Made by a program: the position numbers and the translations under genes. DNA of 64,000 nt from Vibrio astriarenae (lineage in GTDB: Bacteria; Pseudomonadota; Gammaproteobacteria; Enterobacterales; Vibrionaceae), in contig NZ_CP047475.1 of NCBI RefSeq assembly GCF_010587385.1, positions 1,736,001 through 1,800,000 on the forward strand, in the 5' to 3' direction. The notes beneath the pieces were generated by a model. That model did not search any database. It saw nothing but the letters and a program-made list of their open reading frames with translations, and was not told the DNA's origin. Positions 33,630 to 42,531 of the stretch are shown piece by piece. Position 1 is the stretch's first letter. Every line of letters starts with the position of its first letter.

Positions 33630-35018
33630 TCAGGTTAGGTGGTTTGAATGCGTTGTGGCAGGCGCTTCACTACCATCGGGTAAGCGCGCTTCCAAAGGCT
33701 GCTCGTATTTTGATGGAGATTTTTTCATCAGACGTAGCAGGTAGAAGAAACCACAGCCGAACACAATAAAATATACAACGATGAACGCGGTTAAGGAAAC
33801 GCTCACCGCTGCGGCATCAATCGGTGATGCAGAATCGGCAGTTGTTAGTAATCCGTACACAGTGTATGGCTGGCGACCCACTTCGGTGGTTATCCATCCG
33901 GCTAGAACTGCGACAAAGCCTGCGGGGCCAAACCAGGTACAAATACGCAAGAAGGATCTTTGTTCGTAGAGGTTATTCTTTTTGCGCAGCCACAAGCTGT
34001 ACGAACCAATGGCCAACATACCAAACCCAATGCCCACCATGACTCTGAAGCTCCAGAACACAATAGTGACAGGCGGACGCTCTTCTTCGGGAAAGGCATC
34101 TAACCCTTTCACCTCTCCGTTGAGATCATGAGTCAGTATCAAACTGCCCAACTTAGGAATTTCGACGGCATAATCCATCTTGTTATTCTCTTCATCTGGG
34201 ATGCCAAAGAGTATCAGTGGCGCGCCCTGATGGGTTTCAAAATGCCCTTCCATCGCAGCGATTTTGGCAGGCTGGTGCTCTAGCGTGTTTAACCCGTGAA
34301 AATCACCTGCGACGATTTGAAGTGGAGTCACAATCGCCGCCATCCACATCGCCATCGAAAACATGGTTCGAGCCAGTGGATTGTGCGGTGCTTTGAGTAG
34401 ATGATACGCACCAACCGCCGCCACAACGAATGCTGTCGTTAAATAAGCAGCGAACAGCATGTGGACCAAACGGTAAGGGAATGATGGATTGAATACCACT
34501 TCAAACCAATCTACTGGAATGAACTGCCCCGCTTCGTTGTAGTCGAAGCCTGCTGGGGTTTGCATCCAACTGTTGACTGAAAGAATCCAAAAGGCGGATA
34601 GAAAGGTACCAAATGCAACGACGCAGGTTGAGGCAAAGTGCACTTTCTTACCCACTCGTTCCATACCAAACAACATGACACCCAAGAAACCTGCTTCGAG
34701 GAAAAACGCAGTGAAGACCTCGTAACCCATTAGTGGCCCCAAGACTGGTCCTGTTTTATCGGCGAACACGCTCCAGTTTGTCCCAAACTGATAACTCAGA
34801 ACGATACCGCTCACCACGCCCATACCGAAGCTAATCGCGAAAATCTTCAACCAGTATTTATAGAGTTGGATGTACTTGTCATCACCCGTTTTTAACCATA
34901 GGCCTTCCAGCACTGCGAGAAAGCTTGCAAGACCGATAGTGAATGCGGGAAAAATAATGTGAAATGAAACCGTGAATGCAAATTGAAATCGCGCCAGGTC
35001 GATAGCCACTGAATCCAT
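33630..35018 (-). CDS. cioA: Cytochrome bd-type ubiquinol oxidase subunit I, cyanide-insensitive (CioA)
   Basis: A 462-residue subunit, about 50-60 residues shorter than E. coli CydA, as expected for the short-Q-loop CIO branch. Haem ligand region HIIFPAFTIGLASFLAVLEG and the quinol-site motif GWITTEVGRQPYTVYG (W-x3-E-x-GRQP) are intact. Gene order A, B, DUF2474 all match the CIO operon. The enzyme keeps respiration going in cyanide, sulfide or low O2. GGGG precedes the ATG. Confidence 0.93.
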   Translation of the reverse strand: MDSVAIDLARFQFAFTVSFHIIFPAFTIGLASFLAVLEGLWLKTGDDKYIQLYKYWLKIFAISFGMGVVSGIVLSYQFGTNWSVFADKTGPVLGPLMGYEVFTAFFLEAGFLGVMLFGMERVGKKVHFASTCVVAFGTFLSAFWILSVNSWMQTPAGFDYNEAGQFIPVDWFEVVFNPSFPYRLVHMLFAAYLTTAFVVAAVGAYHLLKAPHNPLARTMFSMAMWMAAIVTPLQIVAGDFHGLNTLEHQPAKIAAMEGHFETHQGAPLILFGIPDEENNKMDYAVEIPKLGSLILTHDLNGEVKGLDAFPEEERPPVTIVFWSFRVMVGIGFGMLAIGSYSLWLRKKNNLYEQRSFLRICTWFGPAGFVAVLAGWITTEVGRQPYTVYGLLTTADSASPIDAAAVSVSLTAFIVVYFIVFGCGFFYLLRLMKKSPSKYEQPLEARLPDGSEAPATTHSNHLT

Positions 35019-35072
35019 AGTATGCCCCTAATATGCTGTACTAGTTTTCCTACGCCCTAACCTGTTAAATGT

Positions 35073-35507
35073 TCATTCAATTTGTGAATTATTATCTATC
35101 CAGATCTGTGCCCTCTCATGTTGATTGCTTGCTGCCGCAGCCATCCACTTTCTGACTAACATTGGTGCGTCGGGGTTGTCGTACTCATCCATATAAAAGA
35201 GTGCCAGTTCATATTGAGCCTCCGCATGCTGCGCCTCAGCGGCGGCAGTAAACCAATATAGGCTTTGTGTATGCGGCTCACCTTGATTCAGTTCTCTGTA
35301 GAGAAGAAGTTTCGCGACTTCGAACTGTGCTTGCACATGACCTAACTTGGCTGCTTTTTCAAAATTCTCTAGCGCCTGTTCGTCACGCAAGTAGTATCTC
35401 GCCTCCATGCCCTTCTCGAACCAATCTGTGGCCTCAATTGACTCCGCTTGTACATCGCGACACAGCACAGCTATTACAAATAAGCTCAATAGTCTGAGTT
35501 TCATCAT
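35073..35507 (-). CDS. Exported Sel1/TPR-repeat small protein
   Basis: A 144-residue protein with signal peptide MMKLRLLSLFVIAVLCRDVQA and Sel1-like helical repeats of about 36 residues: ALENFEKAAKLGHVQAQFEVAKLL, SLYWFTAAAEAQHAEAQYELALFYMD, and VRKWMAAAASNQHERAQIWI. Such repeats mediate protein contacts in the envelope. GGGAGA lies ahead of the ATG. It is 54 bp upstream of cioA, same strand, so it may share its transcription. Confidence 0.85.
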   Translation of the reverse strand: MMKLRLLSLFVIAVLCRDVQAESIEATDWFEKGMEARYYLRDEQALENFEKAAKLGHVQAQFEVAKLLLYRELNQGEPHTQSLYWFTAAAEAQHAEAQYELALFYMDEYDNPDAPMLVRKWMAAAASNQHERAQIWIDNNSQIE

Positions 35508-35684
35508 TCACACTCTCCCTGCTCCTGCTTAAGTGTAGGCAACGCTTAGCAATCAACGCCTAGCAACCATTACGAAGAAGTTATCTTTTCGATTATTGAC
35601 CACAACGTACTTGTCATAAAAGCCGAATGGCGAAAGCTGGTTTCTCTGCTTTAATTACATGATAAACCTCAAATAGTTCATTTT

Positions 35685-38051
35685 ATGCGACCACGAAAAA
35701 GCCTTCTTATTCTGTTTATTGTTCTCTTCTCCGGCTGTGCTACCTATGCAGGTATCAATTACGACAAGTTGTTTGAAGAAGAGAGGGTGCAAAATCGCCA
35801 AGCCTCTATCTCGGCTGATGCCGCTGTTTACTATGTCAACGAGGTTAAACCGATTATCGATAACCGATGTGTGGTTTGCCATGCTTGTTACGATGCACCT
35901 TGTCAGTTAAAGATGTCTTCTCCAGAAGGCATTGATCGTGGAGGCAGTAAAGCGCTGGTCTATCAGGGAACCCGTCTTGTTGCCTCAACCCCAACTAGAC
36001 TATTCGAAGATGCGACCACCACACAGCAGTGGCGCGATTTTAGCTTCCACCCGGTACTTAACGAACGTAACCAGAACCCAACGGCCAATATCGAAGCCGG
36101 TCTCGTTGCCCGCATGCTAATGCAAAAAGAGAAGCACCCTTTACCCAATCAAGAACAACTTGAAGGGTTCGATTTCGCCATTGACCGCCAACAGCAATGC
36201 CCGACGATGAGCGAGTTTGATAAATATGAACAAGACTACCCTACATGGGGAATGCCTTATGGAATGCCTAACCTAGAGGGTCAAGAGTACGCCACATTAA
36301 TGAGTTGGCTGCAAAATGGCGCGATTATGAATGCGCCATTGCCACTGTCTAGCGAGGAGATGACCCATATCAGACAGTATGAGGAGTTTCTTAACCATGA
36401 CTCTCTCAAGCACCAGTTGGCAGCGAGATATATTTATGAGCATCTGTTCCTATCCCATTTGTACTTCTCTGAACTAGTTACTGAAGAAAACCCGACACCT
36501 CGCTTTTTCACTCTCGTTCGTTCGGCAACACCACCAGGAGAGCCCATTCAGCGCATCTCTACCCGACGCCCTTACGACGACCCTCAAGTTGATCGTGTTT
36601 ATTACCGCGTGATTGCTGAGCAAGCCACCATCGTTGACAAGACTCATATGCCGTTTGAGTTGAGTGGAGTGTTGCTTGAAAAGTGGCGCAAATGGTTCGT
36701 CCACGCCGATTACACGGTCAGTCAATTACCGAGTTACGAGACGGATGTGGCAGCAAACCCGATGACGGCTTTTATTGATTTACCCGTTAAGTCACGTTAC
36801 AAATTTATGCTCAATAATGCCCAAAACACCATCATGGCATACATCAAGGGGCCTGTATGTCGTGGGCAACTGGCTTTGAATGTGATTAATGATCGGTTCT
36901 GGGTTTTCTTTCTCGACCCAGAGAAAAGCGATATTCCAGAGCTCAATGAGTTTTATCGCTCACAAGCAGACAACCTTAAACTACCGGGAGAGCGTGACAG
37001 CAATGTCCTTCCTCTTACCACATGGGTAAGCTACTCTCGCCAACAAGCGCGCTACTTGCAGGCAAAATCAGAGTTTTCCACAAAAGAGTTTGAAAATGAT
37101 GTCGCCCTCAACCTTGACCTAATCTGGGCGGGTGACGGTCAAAACCCGAATGCCGCGCTCACTGTTTTCCGCCATTTCGATAGCGCCTCCGTTGTTCAAG
37201 GGTTAGTCGGCACGCCTCCAAAAACTGCATGGGTACTAGATTATGCACTTTTAGAGCGAATCCATTATCTGCTTGTTGCTGGGTTTGATGTCTATGGCAA
37301 CTTCGGCCACCAGCTTGTCACACGCATGTTCATGGACTTTTTAAGACTGGAAGGCGAAAGTCACTTTCTCTCGCTCCTCCCTCAAGATGTTAGACATGAG
37401 ATTCATGCTAGCTGGTATCAGAATCAACATGCGCAATTAAGTGACTATTTGCAACGTAATGTTGAGCCATTCAATCAGCCCTCTCAAATCGTTTACAAAA
37501 CCGATGATCCAAAGAACGAACTATTACACATGCTGAAAAAACGTATCGCCCCGGTACTTCAACCACGCTTTGAGATTGTTGATACAGGCCTGTCGAAAAA
37601 TAATGAGGCGCTGCTCAACCAAATCAACTACATTCAAGGCGAAGGTTTAGTCCACCTGCCCCAGACAATCATGCTTTCCGTCAACTCAGATTCCGGCAAC
37701 CAGCAGTTGTTTACCATCTTGCACAATAATGCGCATACCAATATCTCTAGCCTGTTCGCCGAAGAGAAAAACCGCGACTATGCCAAGGACTCGCTGACCA
37801 TCGTCAAAGGTGTGATTGGTAGTTACCCGCAGGCTTTCTTGCAGCTTGAGGAGAAGGAGGTGATCAAGCTGGTCATGATGCTTCAGGGAATTGAAGAGGA
37901 GCAAGACTACATTCAAATTCTGGACAGGTATGCAGTGAGACGGAGCAATCCAGAATTTTGGTCACACAGTGACGTCGTGCATCGCTGGTACCAACAAGAT
38001 CAACCCATTGAATTTGGACTGCTTGATTACAATCGCTTTGAGAATCGATAA
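35685..38051 (+). CDS. cti: Fatty acid cis/trans isomerase (Cti)
   Basis: A 788-residue periplasmic haem enzyme that converts cis-unsaturated membrane fatty acids to trans for membrane rigidity under solvents or heat. An N-terminal helix ends FSGC18 (lipobox-like), so it is probably lipid-anchored. The haem c site is C62-x2-C65-H66 (RCVVCHACYDAPC) as in Cti of Pseudomonas and Vibrio. The body has the QWRDFSFHPVLNERNQNPTAN and FALTVFRHFDSASVVQGLVGTPPKTAWVLDY-like conserved regions (here AALTVFRHFD...). Length matches the family. No strong ribosome site at the ATG. Alone in the divergent unit facing sel1. Confidence 0.92.
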   Translation: MRPRKSLLILFIVLFSGCATYAGINYDKLFEEERVQNRQASISADAAVYYVNEVKPIIDNRCVVCHACYDAPCQLKMSSPEGIDRGGSKALVYQGTRLVASTPTRLFEDATTTQQWRDFSFHPVLNERNQNPTANIEAGLVARMLMQKEKHPLPNQEQLEGFDFAIDRQQQCPTMSEFDKYEQDYPTWGMPYGMPNLEGQEYATLMSWLQNGAIMNAPLPLSSEEMTHIRQYEEFLNHDSLKHQLAARYIYEHLFLSHLYFSELVTEENPTPRFFTLVRSATPPGEPIQRISTRRPYDDPQVDRVYYRVIAEQATIVDKTHMPFELSGVLLEKWRKWFVHADYTVSQLPSYETDVAANPMTAFIDLPVKSRYKFMLNNAQNTIMAYIKGPVCRGQLALNVINDRFWVFFLDPEKSDIPELNEFYRSQADNLKLPGERDSNVLPLTTWVSYSRQQARYLQAKSEFSTKEFENDVALNLDLIWAGDGQNPNAALTVFRHFDSASVVQGLVGTPPKTAWVLDYALLERIHYLLVAGFDVYGNFGHQLVTRMFMDFLRLEGESHFLSLLPQDVRHEIHASWYQNQHAQLSDYLQRNVEPFNQPSQIVYKTDDPKNELLHMLKKRIAPVLQPRFEIVDTGLSKNNEALLNQINYIQGEGLVHLPQTIMLSVNSDSGNQQLFTILHNNAHTNISSLFAEEKNRDYAKDSLTIVKGVIGSYPQAFLQLEEKEVIKLVMMLQGIEEEQDYIQILDRYAVRRSNPEFWSHSDVVHRWYQQDQPIEFGLLDYNRFENR

Positions 38052-38163
38052 GGCTGTGCGTGCAGTCACACTGTCGTTAAGGGCTATCGGTAATATCAGC
38101 GACACACTAGCGCGTTTTTGCGCAACTGTGATATGTTGCACCCAGATTCAATGAGCAGTAAAG

Positions 38164-38520
38164 ATGAAAATTATGTCTTCAGATTACAACGGCACGAGCG
38201 CCGCATACGCTCGCCAAGAGCAAGGTTATCGTGAAAAAGCCCTTAAGCTCTACCCTTGGGTGTGTGGCAAGTGTGCACGAGAATTTGTTTATTCTAACCT
38301 TCGTGAACTCACTGTTCATCATGTTGATCATGACCACACCAACAACCCAGAAGATGGCAGTAATTGGGAACTGTTGTGTTTGTATTGTCATGACCACGAG
38401 CACTCAAAATACACTGACCATGAGCGTTACGGTGTTGAAGCGACGGCAAGGTTGGATGACCATGTTTCAGCAACGCACAACCCATTTGCTGACCTAGCAA
38501 ACATGATGAAGAAAAAGTAA
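38164..38520 (+). CDS. yajD: HNH nuclease YajD-like
   Basis: A 118-residue HNH endonuclease-fold protein. The zinc ribbon has CGKC near residue 39 and CLYCHDHEH near 78, and the HNH core is ELTVHHVDHDHTNNPEDGSNWELLCLYCHDH: HH-D, N, H. This is the YajD family of small HNH proteins. Catalytic residues are intact; the natural DNA target is unknown. A terminator follows the stop. Confidence 0.88.
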   Translation: MKIMSSDYNGTSAAYARQEQGYREKALKLYPWVCGKCAREFVYSNLRELTVHHVDHDHTNNPEDGSNWELLCLYCHDHEHSKYTDHERYGVEATARLDDHVSATHNPFADLANMMKKK

Positions 38521-38535
38521 TCTTCGTAAAACAGA

Positions 38536-38562
38536 AAGGCCACGCATTTGCGTGGCCTTATT
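38536..38562. terminator. Bidirectional terminator between yajD and GGDEF gene
   Basis: AAGGCCACGC (38536-38545) and GCGTGGCCTT (38550-38559) with a 4-base ATTT loop, then ATTATT; a mostly A stretch on the other side serves the convergent gene. Confidence 0.82.
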
Positions 38563-38584
38563 ATTTATATATCAATCTAATCTA

Positions 38585-39850
38585 TCATACGTCTTGTGGC
38601 GCAATTTCGACACGATTTCGTCCATTGGCCTTAGCGCGATAAAGGGCATGGTCAGCGCGCTCGATAGCTTGATTAAACTGCTCGTACGTCTTACAAGTTG
38701 CGATACCAAATGAACAAGTAACGTTATGCACGTGTGGCCAGTCCATCTCTTCAAAACGTTCCTGGAGACGTCTCGCAATCTTTGCTGCACCATGAGCACT
38801 GATATCAGTACACAGAATGACAAACTCTTCACCACCCCATCGAACAAGTCGATGTTGCTCGTCGATTGATGACTCAATCAGACTCGCGAGCATGATCAAA
38901 ATGGCATCGCCCGCTTGGTGACTGTACGTGTCATTTATCGACTTAAAATGGTCAATATCCAAATAAATAATGCTAATTGCGGTATTCGATGGCGTTTGCT
39001 CAAATATAACTTTGTGGGCGCCATGTCGATTTAAAGCCCCAGTCAACTTGTCATTGTGAGCAAGATTTACCAGGAGTGAGTTTTCATTTTTTAGCTGCTT
39101 ATATTCCCAGCTCAGTAATAAGTTTTCTCGCCACGTTTCTCTAAATGAATAAATTAAATTAGAGATACCATGAGTCAACCAAACAATGAGTAAAATATTG
39201 GTAAGAGTATCATAGGCGATCCATGGACCTGACACGGTCGCACTATTAAGCAATAACTGATACATCCCTGGCTGTGCATTTGCGGGGGTGCTGAAGCTAA
39301 TTTCAGTCACATTACGAACATCAGACTGCCCCTCGCGTAGACTCACTCGATTTTCAAGTCGCCACCAATCTGGCACCTTGAGGTACTCGAGTGGTATCGC
39401 TACCGAACCTTGATAATCAGACGGGGTAAATTCAATGCTCGAAGGCTTTAACTTTCCACTATTGACTAAGTTTTTGAAGTACATACGAACTGGCTGCTTT
39501 TGCTCTTCAAAGCCGTTGACCTCGAAGCTAACATCTAACGTCATAAGATTGAACTGCTGCATGTCCATGCCGCTGCCGTAAATATTGGCAAGCTCGAACT
39601 GTAATTCACAAAAACGCCATTCATACGTTTCCGTCAAAAGACACTCGAACCCAAGTGAGCCGTCATCATTAAACTCTGCAAAACCGCTAGAAGTACCACC
39701 ATTAGAGGCATTATCCGTCGTCACACGAATAGGATAATCAAACAGGTTAACTTCACGCTGTGTTGACTCGTTAAGTCCATAAACGAAAACCGTTAAGAAC
39801 AGTAGCAACAGTGTAAATAAACTTCTTTTATTAAAATTTTTAAATATCAC
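38585..39850 (-). CDS. Diguanylate cyclase with periplasmic sensor domain
   Basis: A 421-residue membrane protein making cyclic di-GMP. One N-terminal membrane segment (about 10-27), an extracytoplasmic beta-rich sensor region (about 35-210, with VRMYFKNL and EISFSTP strands, resembling carbohydrate-binding or MASE-like sensors), a second helix (about 214-232), then GGDEF from about 255. The active site is RWGGEEF near residue 363 with YLDIDHFKSINDTYSH as the metal site. No RxxD inhibitory site is visible five residues before GGEEF. GTG start is suggested by position. The cyclase lies 2.7 kb from the adhesin gene. Confidence 0.9.
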   Translation of the reverse strand: MIFKNFNKRSLFTLLLLFLTVFVYGLNESTQREVNLFDYPIRVTTDNASNGGTSSGFAEFNDDGSLGFECLLTETYEWRFCELQFELANIYGSGMDMQQFNLMTLDVSFEVNGFEEQKQPVRMYFKNLVNSGKLKPSSIEFTPSDYQGSVAIPLEYLKVPDWWRLENRVSLREGQSDVRNVTEISFSTPANAQPGMYQLLLNSATVSGPWIAYDTLTNILLIVWLTHGISNLIYSFRETWRENLLLSWEYKQLKNENSLLVNLAHNDKLTGALNRHGAHKVIFEQTPSNTAISIIYLDIDHFKSINDTYSHQAGDAILIMLASLIESSIDEQHRLVRWGGEEFVILCTDISAHGAAKIARRLQERFEEMDWPHVHNVTCSFGIATCKTYEQFNQAIERADHALYRAKANGRNRVEIAPQDV

Positions 39851-40205
39851 AGAGAACTAGCCAACAAAATACGAAAAAAATGTGTCACACATATAGTTAT
39901 AGAACAAAGATAATACAAGTTTACAATGACAACAATGAGATGTATCAACCTAATGAATTCTACTACAAAAAGACTGACTATTTATTTTGTTTGGAATTAA
40001 CTAAGAGTTTGGTCATTAGTCATCGAGTAAATACCTTTAATTGCCTTGTTAACCAGAGATTAGTTTTGTGTTCAAAACGGACACCAAAGTGTGCAAACAA
40101 TAGACTTTTAGCGCAAATTTGCATCAAACGGACTAAAATCCACAAAAAGTGTGGTTTTTGGGGTTTACAAGATCTCAGAACCCCATTAATATTCGCCACA
40201 ACAAC
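39851..40205. other. Intergenic region before tRNA-Ser
   Basis: No gene seen. It contains the tRNA promoter (40164-40192) and the upstream region of the GGDEF gene, which runs the other way. Confidence 0.6.
40164..40192 (+). promoter_or_regulatory. tRNA-Ser promoter
   Basis: TTTACA (40164-40169), exact 17-bp spacer, TAATAT (40187-40192), then a CG-bearing discriminator; the start is expected near 40199, seven bases before the tRNA. Confidence 0.8.
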
Positions 40206-40296
40206 GGAGAGATGGCTGAGTGGTTGAAAGCACCGGTCTTGAAAACCGGCATACGTTAATAGCGTATCTAGGGTTCAAATCCCTATCTCTCCGCCA
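40206..40296 (+). tRNA. serT: tRNA-Ser (UGA)
   Basis: GGAGAGA pairs with TCTCTCC at the acceptor; the anticodon stem-loop is ACCGGTCTTGAAAACCGGC with anticodon UGA; a long variable arm (ATACGTTAATAGCGTAT) is typical of serine tRNA; GTTCAAAT is the T-loop; CCA is encoded at 40294-40296. It is a single-gene transcription unit. Confidence 0.97.
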
Positions 40297-40308
40297 CATT
40301 CTAAGAAG

Positions 40309-40333
40309 CCGCTGATTTATCAGCGGTTTTTTT
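40309..40333 (+). terminator. Terminator after tRNA-Ser
   Basis: CCGCTGA and TCAGCGG flank TTTA, then seven T residues (40327-40333). Confidence 0.88.
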
Positions 40334-40555
40334 CGTTTTACGCAGCCACAACTTTCCTCTCTCAATACTTGTGATATGTGATAAACGCATATCAGTCATC
40401 ACTCCGTTTCATTTCCCGTCATTTCTCTGGTGCGTTACTTTAGATATCAGCAAACGACATGAGCATGAGAAATTAAAGATACCTCTCTGCACATTCACTA
40501 AACTGTTCACGTTGCACAAAAGGATTTAGCTTCACGACGACCGAGAGAGTTGACT

Positions 40556-41575
40556 ATGAAAACACGACGATTGACCACACTGGCTGTAATGACTGGTACA
40601 TTAATGATGGGAACAAGCGTATTTGCTTCGCAGCAAACGACTAAAATTGAAGTCACCGCTGATAACTTCAGCCACGCTGAAACCGCTCGTAACTATCGAA
40701 ACTGGGCGAGTAAAGGCGCGACTCAGCAATTTGTGAAAATGCAGGGTCTACCACCTCGAGGTAAAGCCGCGCCAACCGTTCAAATGAATGATGATACCTT
40801 GTATGGCGTGGCGATCGTCGAGGCTGTTGATGGGAAGGTACAATTTTCTATCCCCCAAACCGACAACTATATGGCGGTTCAGGTTATAACTGAACGAGGC
40901 CATGGCCAGCACTATGTCGTTGAGGATGGTGATTACAACCTAACTGTCGAGTCAGACTATGCATTTCTCATCTACCGCTCAGGCACAGAGAACGGTATTG
41001 AAAGCGCACTAGAAGAGCTCAACAAAGTAGACGAAAGTGATTTCAATTTTGCTCGTGAGTATGAGGTACAACCCTACGATTATGATGAAGTCGAAATTTG
41101 GGTTGAAAAGTACACACAAGAGGTGAACAGTAAGGCGAACTTCACCTATACCTTCCCTCGCACTAGTGACAAAGTAACAGACTTGCATCAATGGAATTTA
41201 GAAAACGCAGCGGGTTGGGGTGGTGCGAGCCCAGAGGCATTCGTGGGAAATAAGTATGCAAACAGCCCGCAGTTAAAAGCGAACATCTGTTATACGACGA
41301 CGTTTGCAGACCCAGAAAACAAGTTCTTCACTTCGATTACTGCCTACGATGGTGACAAATATCTAATGGAAGGTGTGCGTAACATTAACTCACACACTTG
41401 GGATAAGAACGAAGATGGGTCAATCACAATCTCATTCAACTGTGGTGAAAGTGCAAAAAACAATATTGATACCAAAGGGAATGATTTTACCTTCACATCT
41501 CGTCATTACGGAGTGAATCCTAAAGTAATGGTAGCAAATGAAGATCCCATCATATCTGCACTCAAGGCTGAATAG
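40556..41575 (+). CDS. Exported DUF1254/DUF1214 family protein
   Basis: A 339-residue exported protein; signal peptide ends TSVFASQQ near residue 24. The body holds the ADNFSHAETARNYRNWASKGATQQF and QMNDDTLYGVAIV segments of DUF1254 and, at the C-terminus, the DUF1214 features (LYMEGVRNINSHTWDKNEDGSITI-like pattern: YLMEGVRNINSHTWDKNEDGS). Function is unknown. GAGAG lies six bases before ATG 40556; the in-frame TTG two codons upstream is unlikely. The cluster has no further gene in this direction. Confidence 0.8.
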   Translation: MKTRRLTTLAVMTGTLMMGTSVFASQQTTKIEVTADNFSHAETARNYRNWASKGATQQFVKMQGLPPRGKAAPTVQMNDDTLYGVAIVEAVDGKVQFSIPQTDNYMAVQVITERGHGQHYVVEDGDYNLTVESDYAFLIYRSGTENGIESALEELNKVDESDFNFAREYEVQPYDYDEVEIWVEKYTQEVNSKANFTYTFPRTSDKVTDLHQWNLENAAGWGGASPEAFVGNKYANSPQLKANICYTTTFADPENKFFTSITAYDGDKYLMEGVRNINSHTWDKNEDGSITISFNCGESAKNNIDTKGNDFTFTSRHYGVNPKVMVANEDPIISALKAE

Positions 41576-41616
41576 TTCGTAAACTCAATACGTTAGAAGC
41601 CTCACACTAACCTCAG

Positions 41617-41650
41617 CCTCCAAATAGCGATATTTGGGGGTTATTTTTTG
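41617..41650. terminator. Terminator at the DUF1214 gene / GST gene ends
   Basis: CCTCCAAATA (41617-41626) and TATTTGGGGG (41631-41640) with loop GCGA, followed by TTATTTTTT (41641-41649). The T-run overlaps the end of the convergent GST gene. Confidence 0.75.
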
Positions 41651-42342
41651 TTTCCTAACTTATTCTTATCACCAAAATACACCGCATTCTGGTGCTCATG
41701 CCAGATATCGTATTGAGTCATCACTTCAGAAAATAATCGACTGTTTAGATAGCCATTAAGCCAATCGCGGACATACGGGAAAGGGCCATCTCGAAACCAA
41801 GGCTTATCGACTCGTGCTAGCTTACGAATGAATGGCACAAGCGCGATATCGACAAGGCTTTCCTTATCACTTAATAGAAATCTATGCTTGTTGAGCAGTC
41901 CTTCTAGTTGCACCAGCTCACCCTCACAAACCTTTCGCAGCTCTGCCCTATTCTCTTGATGGTAACGTTTAGCAGCCGCATAAGCCTCTAGTGCGGGAAT
42001 GAAGCGATTTTCAAAATGCTTGATGAAATCAAGCATCTCATCTAGCTCGTTACGATGAGTTTGTTGCAATAAATTGTAGGGGTCACTTTTATTGAGCGCC
42101 CAAAGCATGATATCTAGGCTCTCATCTATCACGAGCAAGGGCTCATCATTCATTGGTTTGGGGAGCACTAATACCGGAACACTCCCCTTGGGCGACACTT
42201 CAACCATTTCTATGGGCTTATTGCTTAGCTTTATCGAGCGAATCTCTACAACTTGCTTTGCTTTGACTAGGGCCATTCGCGCTCTTATCGCGTAGGGGCA
42301 GTTATGCAAAGAATAGAGAATTGGATAGGGTTGCTTTGTCAT
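41641..42342 (-). CDS. Glutathione S-transferase / Grx-like thiol transferase
   Basis: A 233-residue protein with a thioredoxin-like N-domain (PILYSLHNCPYAIRARMAL: CPYA site as in GrxB- and YfcF-like proteins, a single active cysteine) and an all-helical C-domain. PVLVLPK is the cis-proline turn, and IDESLDIMLWALNKSDPY the glutathione-binding segment. It probably reduces or conjugates with glutathione. ATG at 42342 follows AAGGAG. Divergent from the adhesin gene. Confidence 0.82.
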   Translation of the reverse strand: MTKQPYPILYSLHNCPYAIRARMALVKAKQVVEIRSIKLSNKPIEMVEVSPKGSVPVLVLPKPMNDEPLLVIDESLDIMLWALNKSDPYNLLQQTHRNELDEMLDFIKHFENRFIPALEAYAAAKRYHQENRAELRKVCEGELVQLEGLLNKHRFLLSDKESLVDIALVPFIRKLARVDKPWFRDGPFPYVRDWLNGYLNSRLFSEVMTQYDIWHEHQNAVYFGDKNKLGNKK

Positions 42343-42531
42343 CACTTCTCCTTAAATCGTCGCTTTTCGCTGTCATTGAGATAATGGAACTATCAACATT
42401 CTGTCTGATATATCTTAGTCATAATAAGCCCAAAATATCCCTTTAATTTAATTAGTTAGTTGATATAGCTAAACGCAATTTTCTGTACTTTACTGAGTAG
42501 GTGAGTATCGGAATTATGACAGGAATTATAG

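Noticed and set aside
39880..40227. Plus-strand open frame of 115 residues before the tRNA
   Set aside because: It runs into the tRNA gene and covers the tRNA promoter; odd amino-acid composition.
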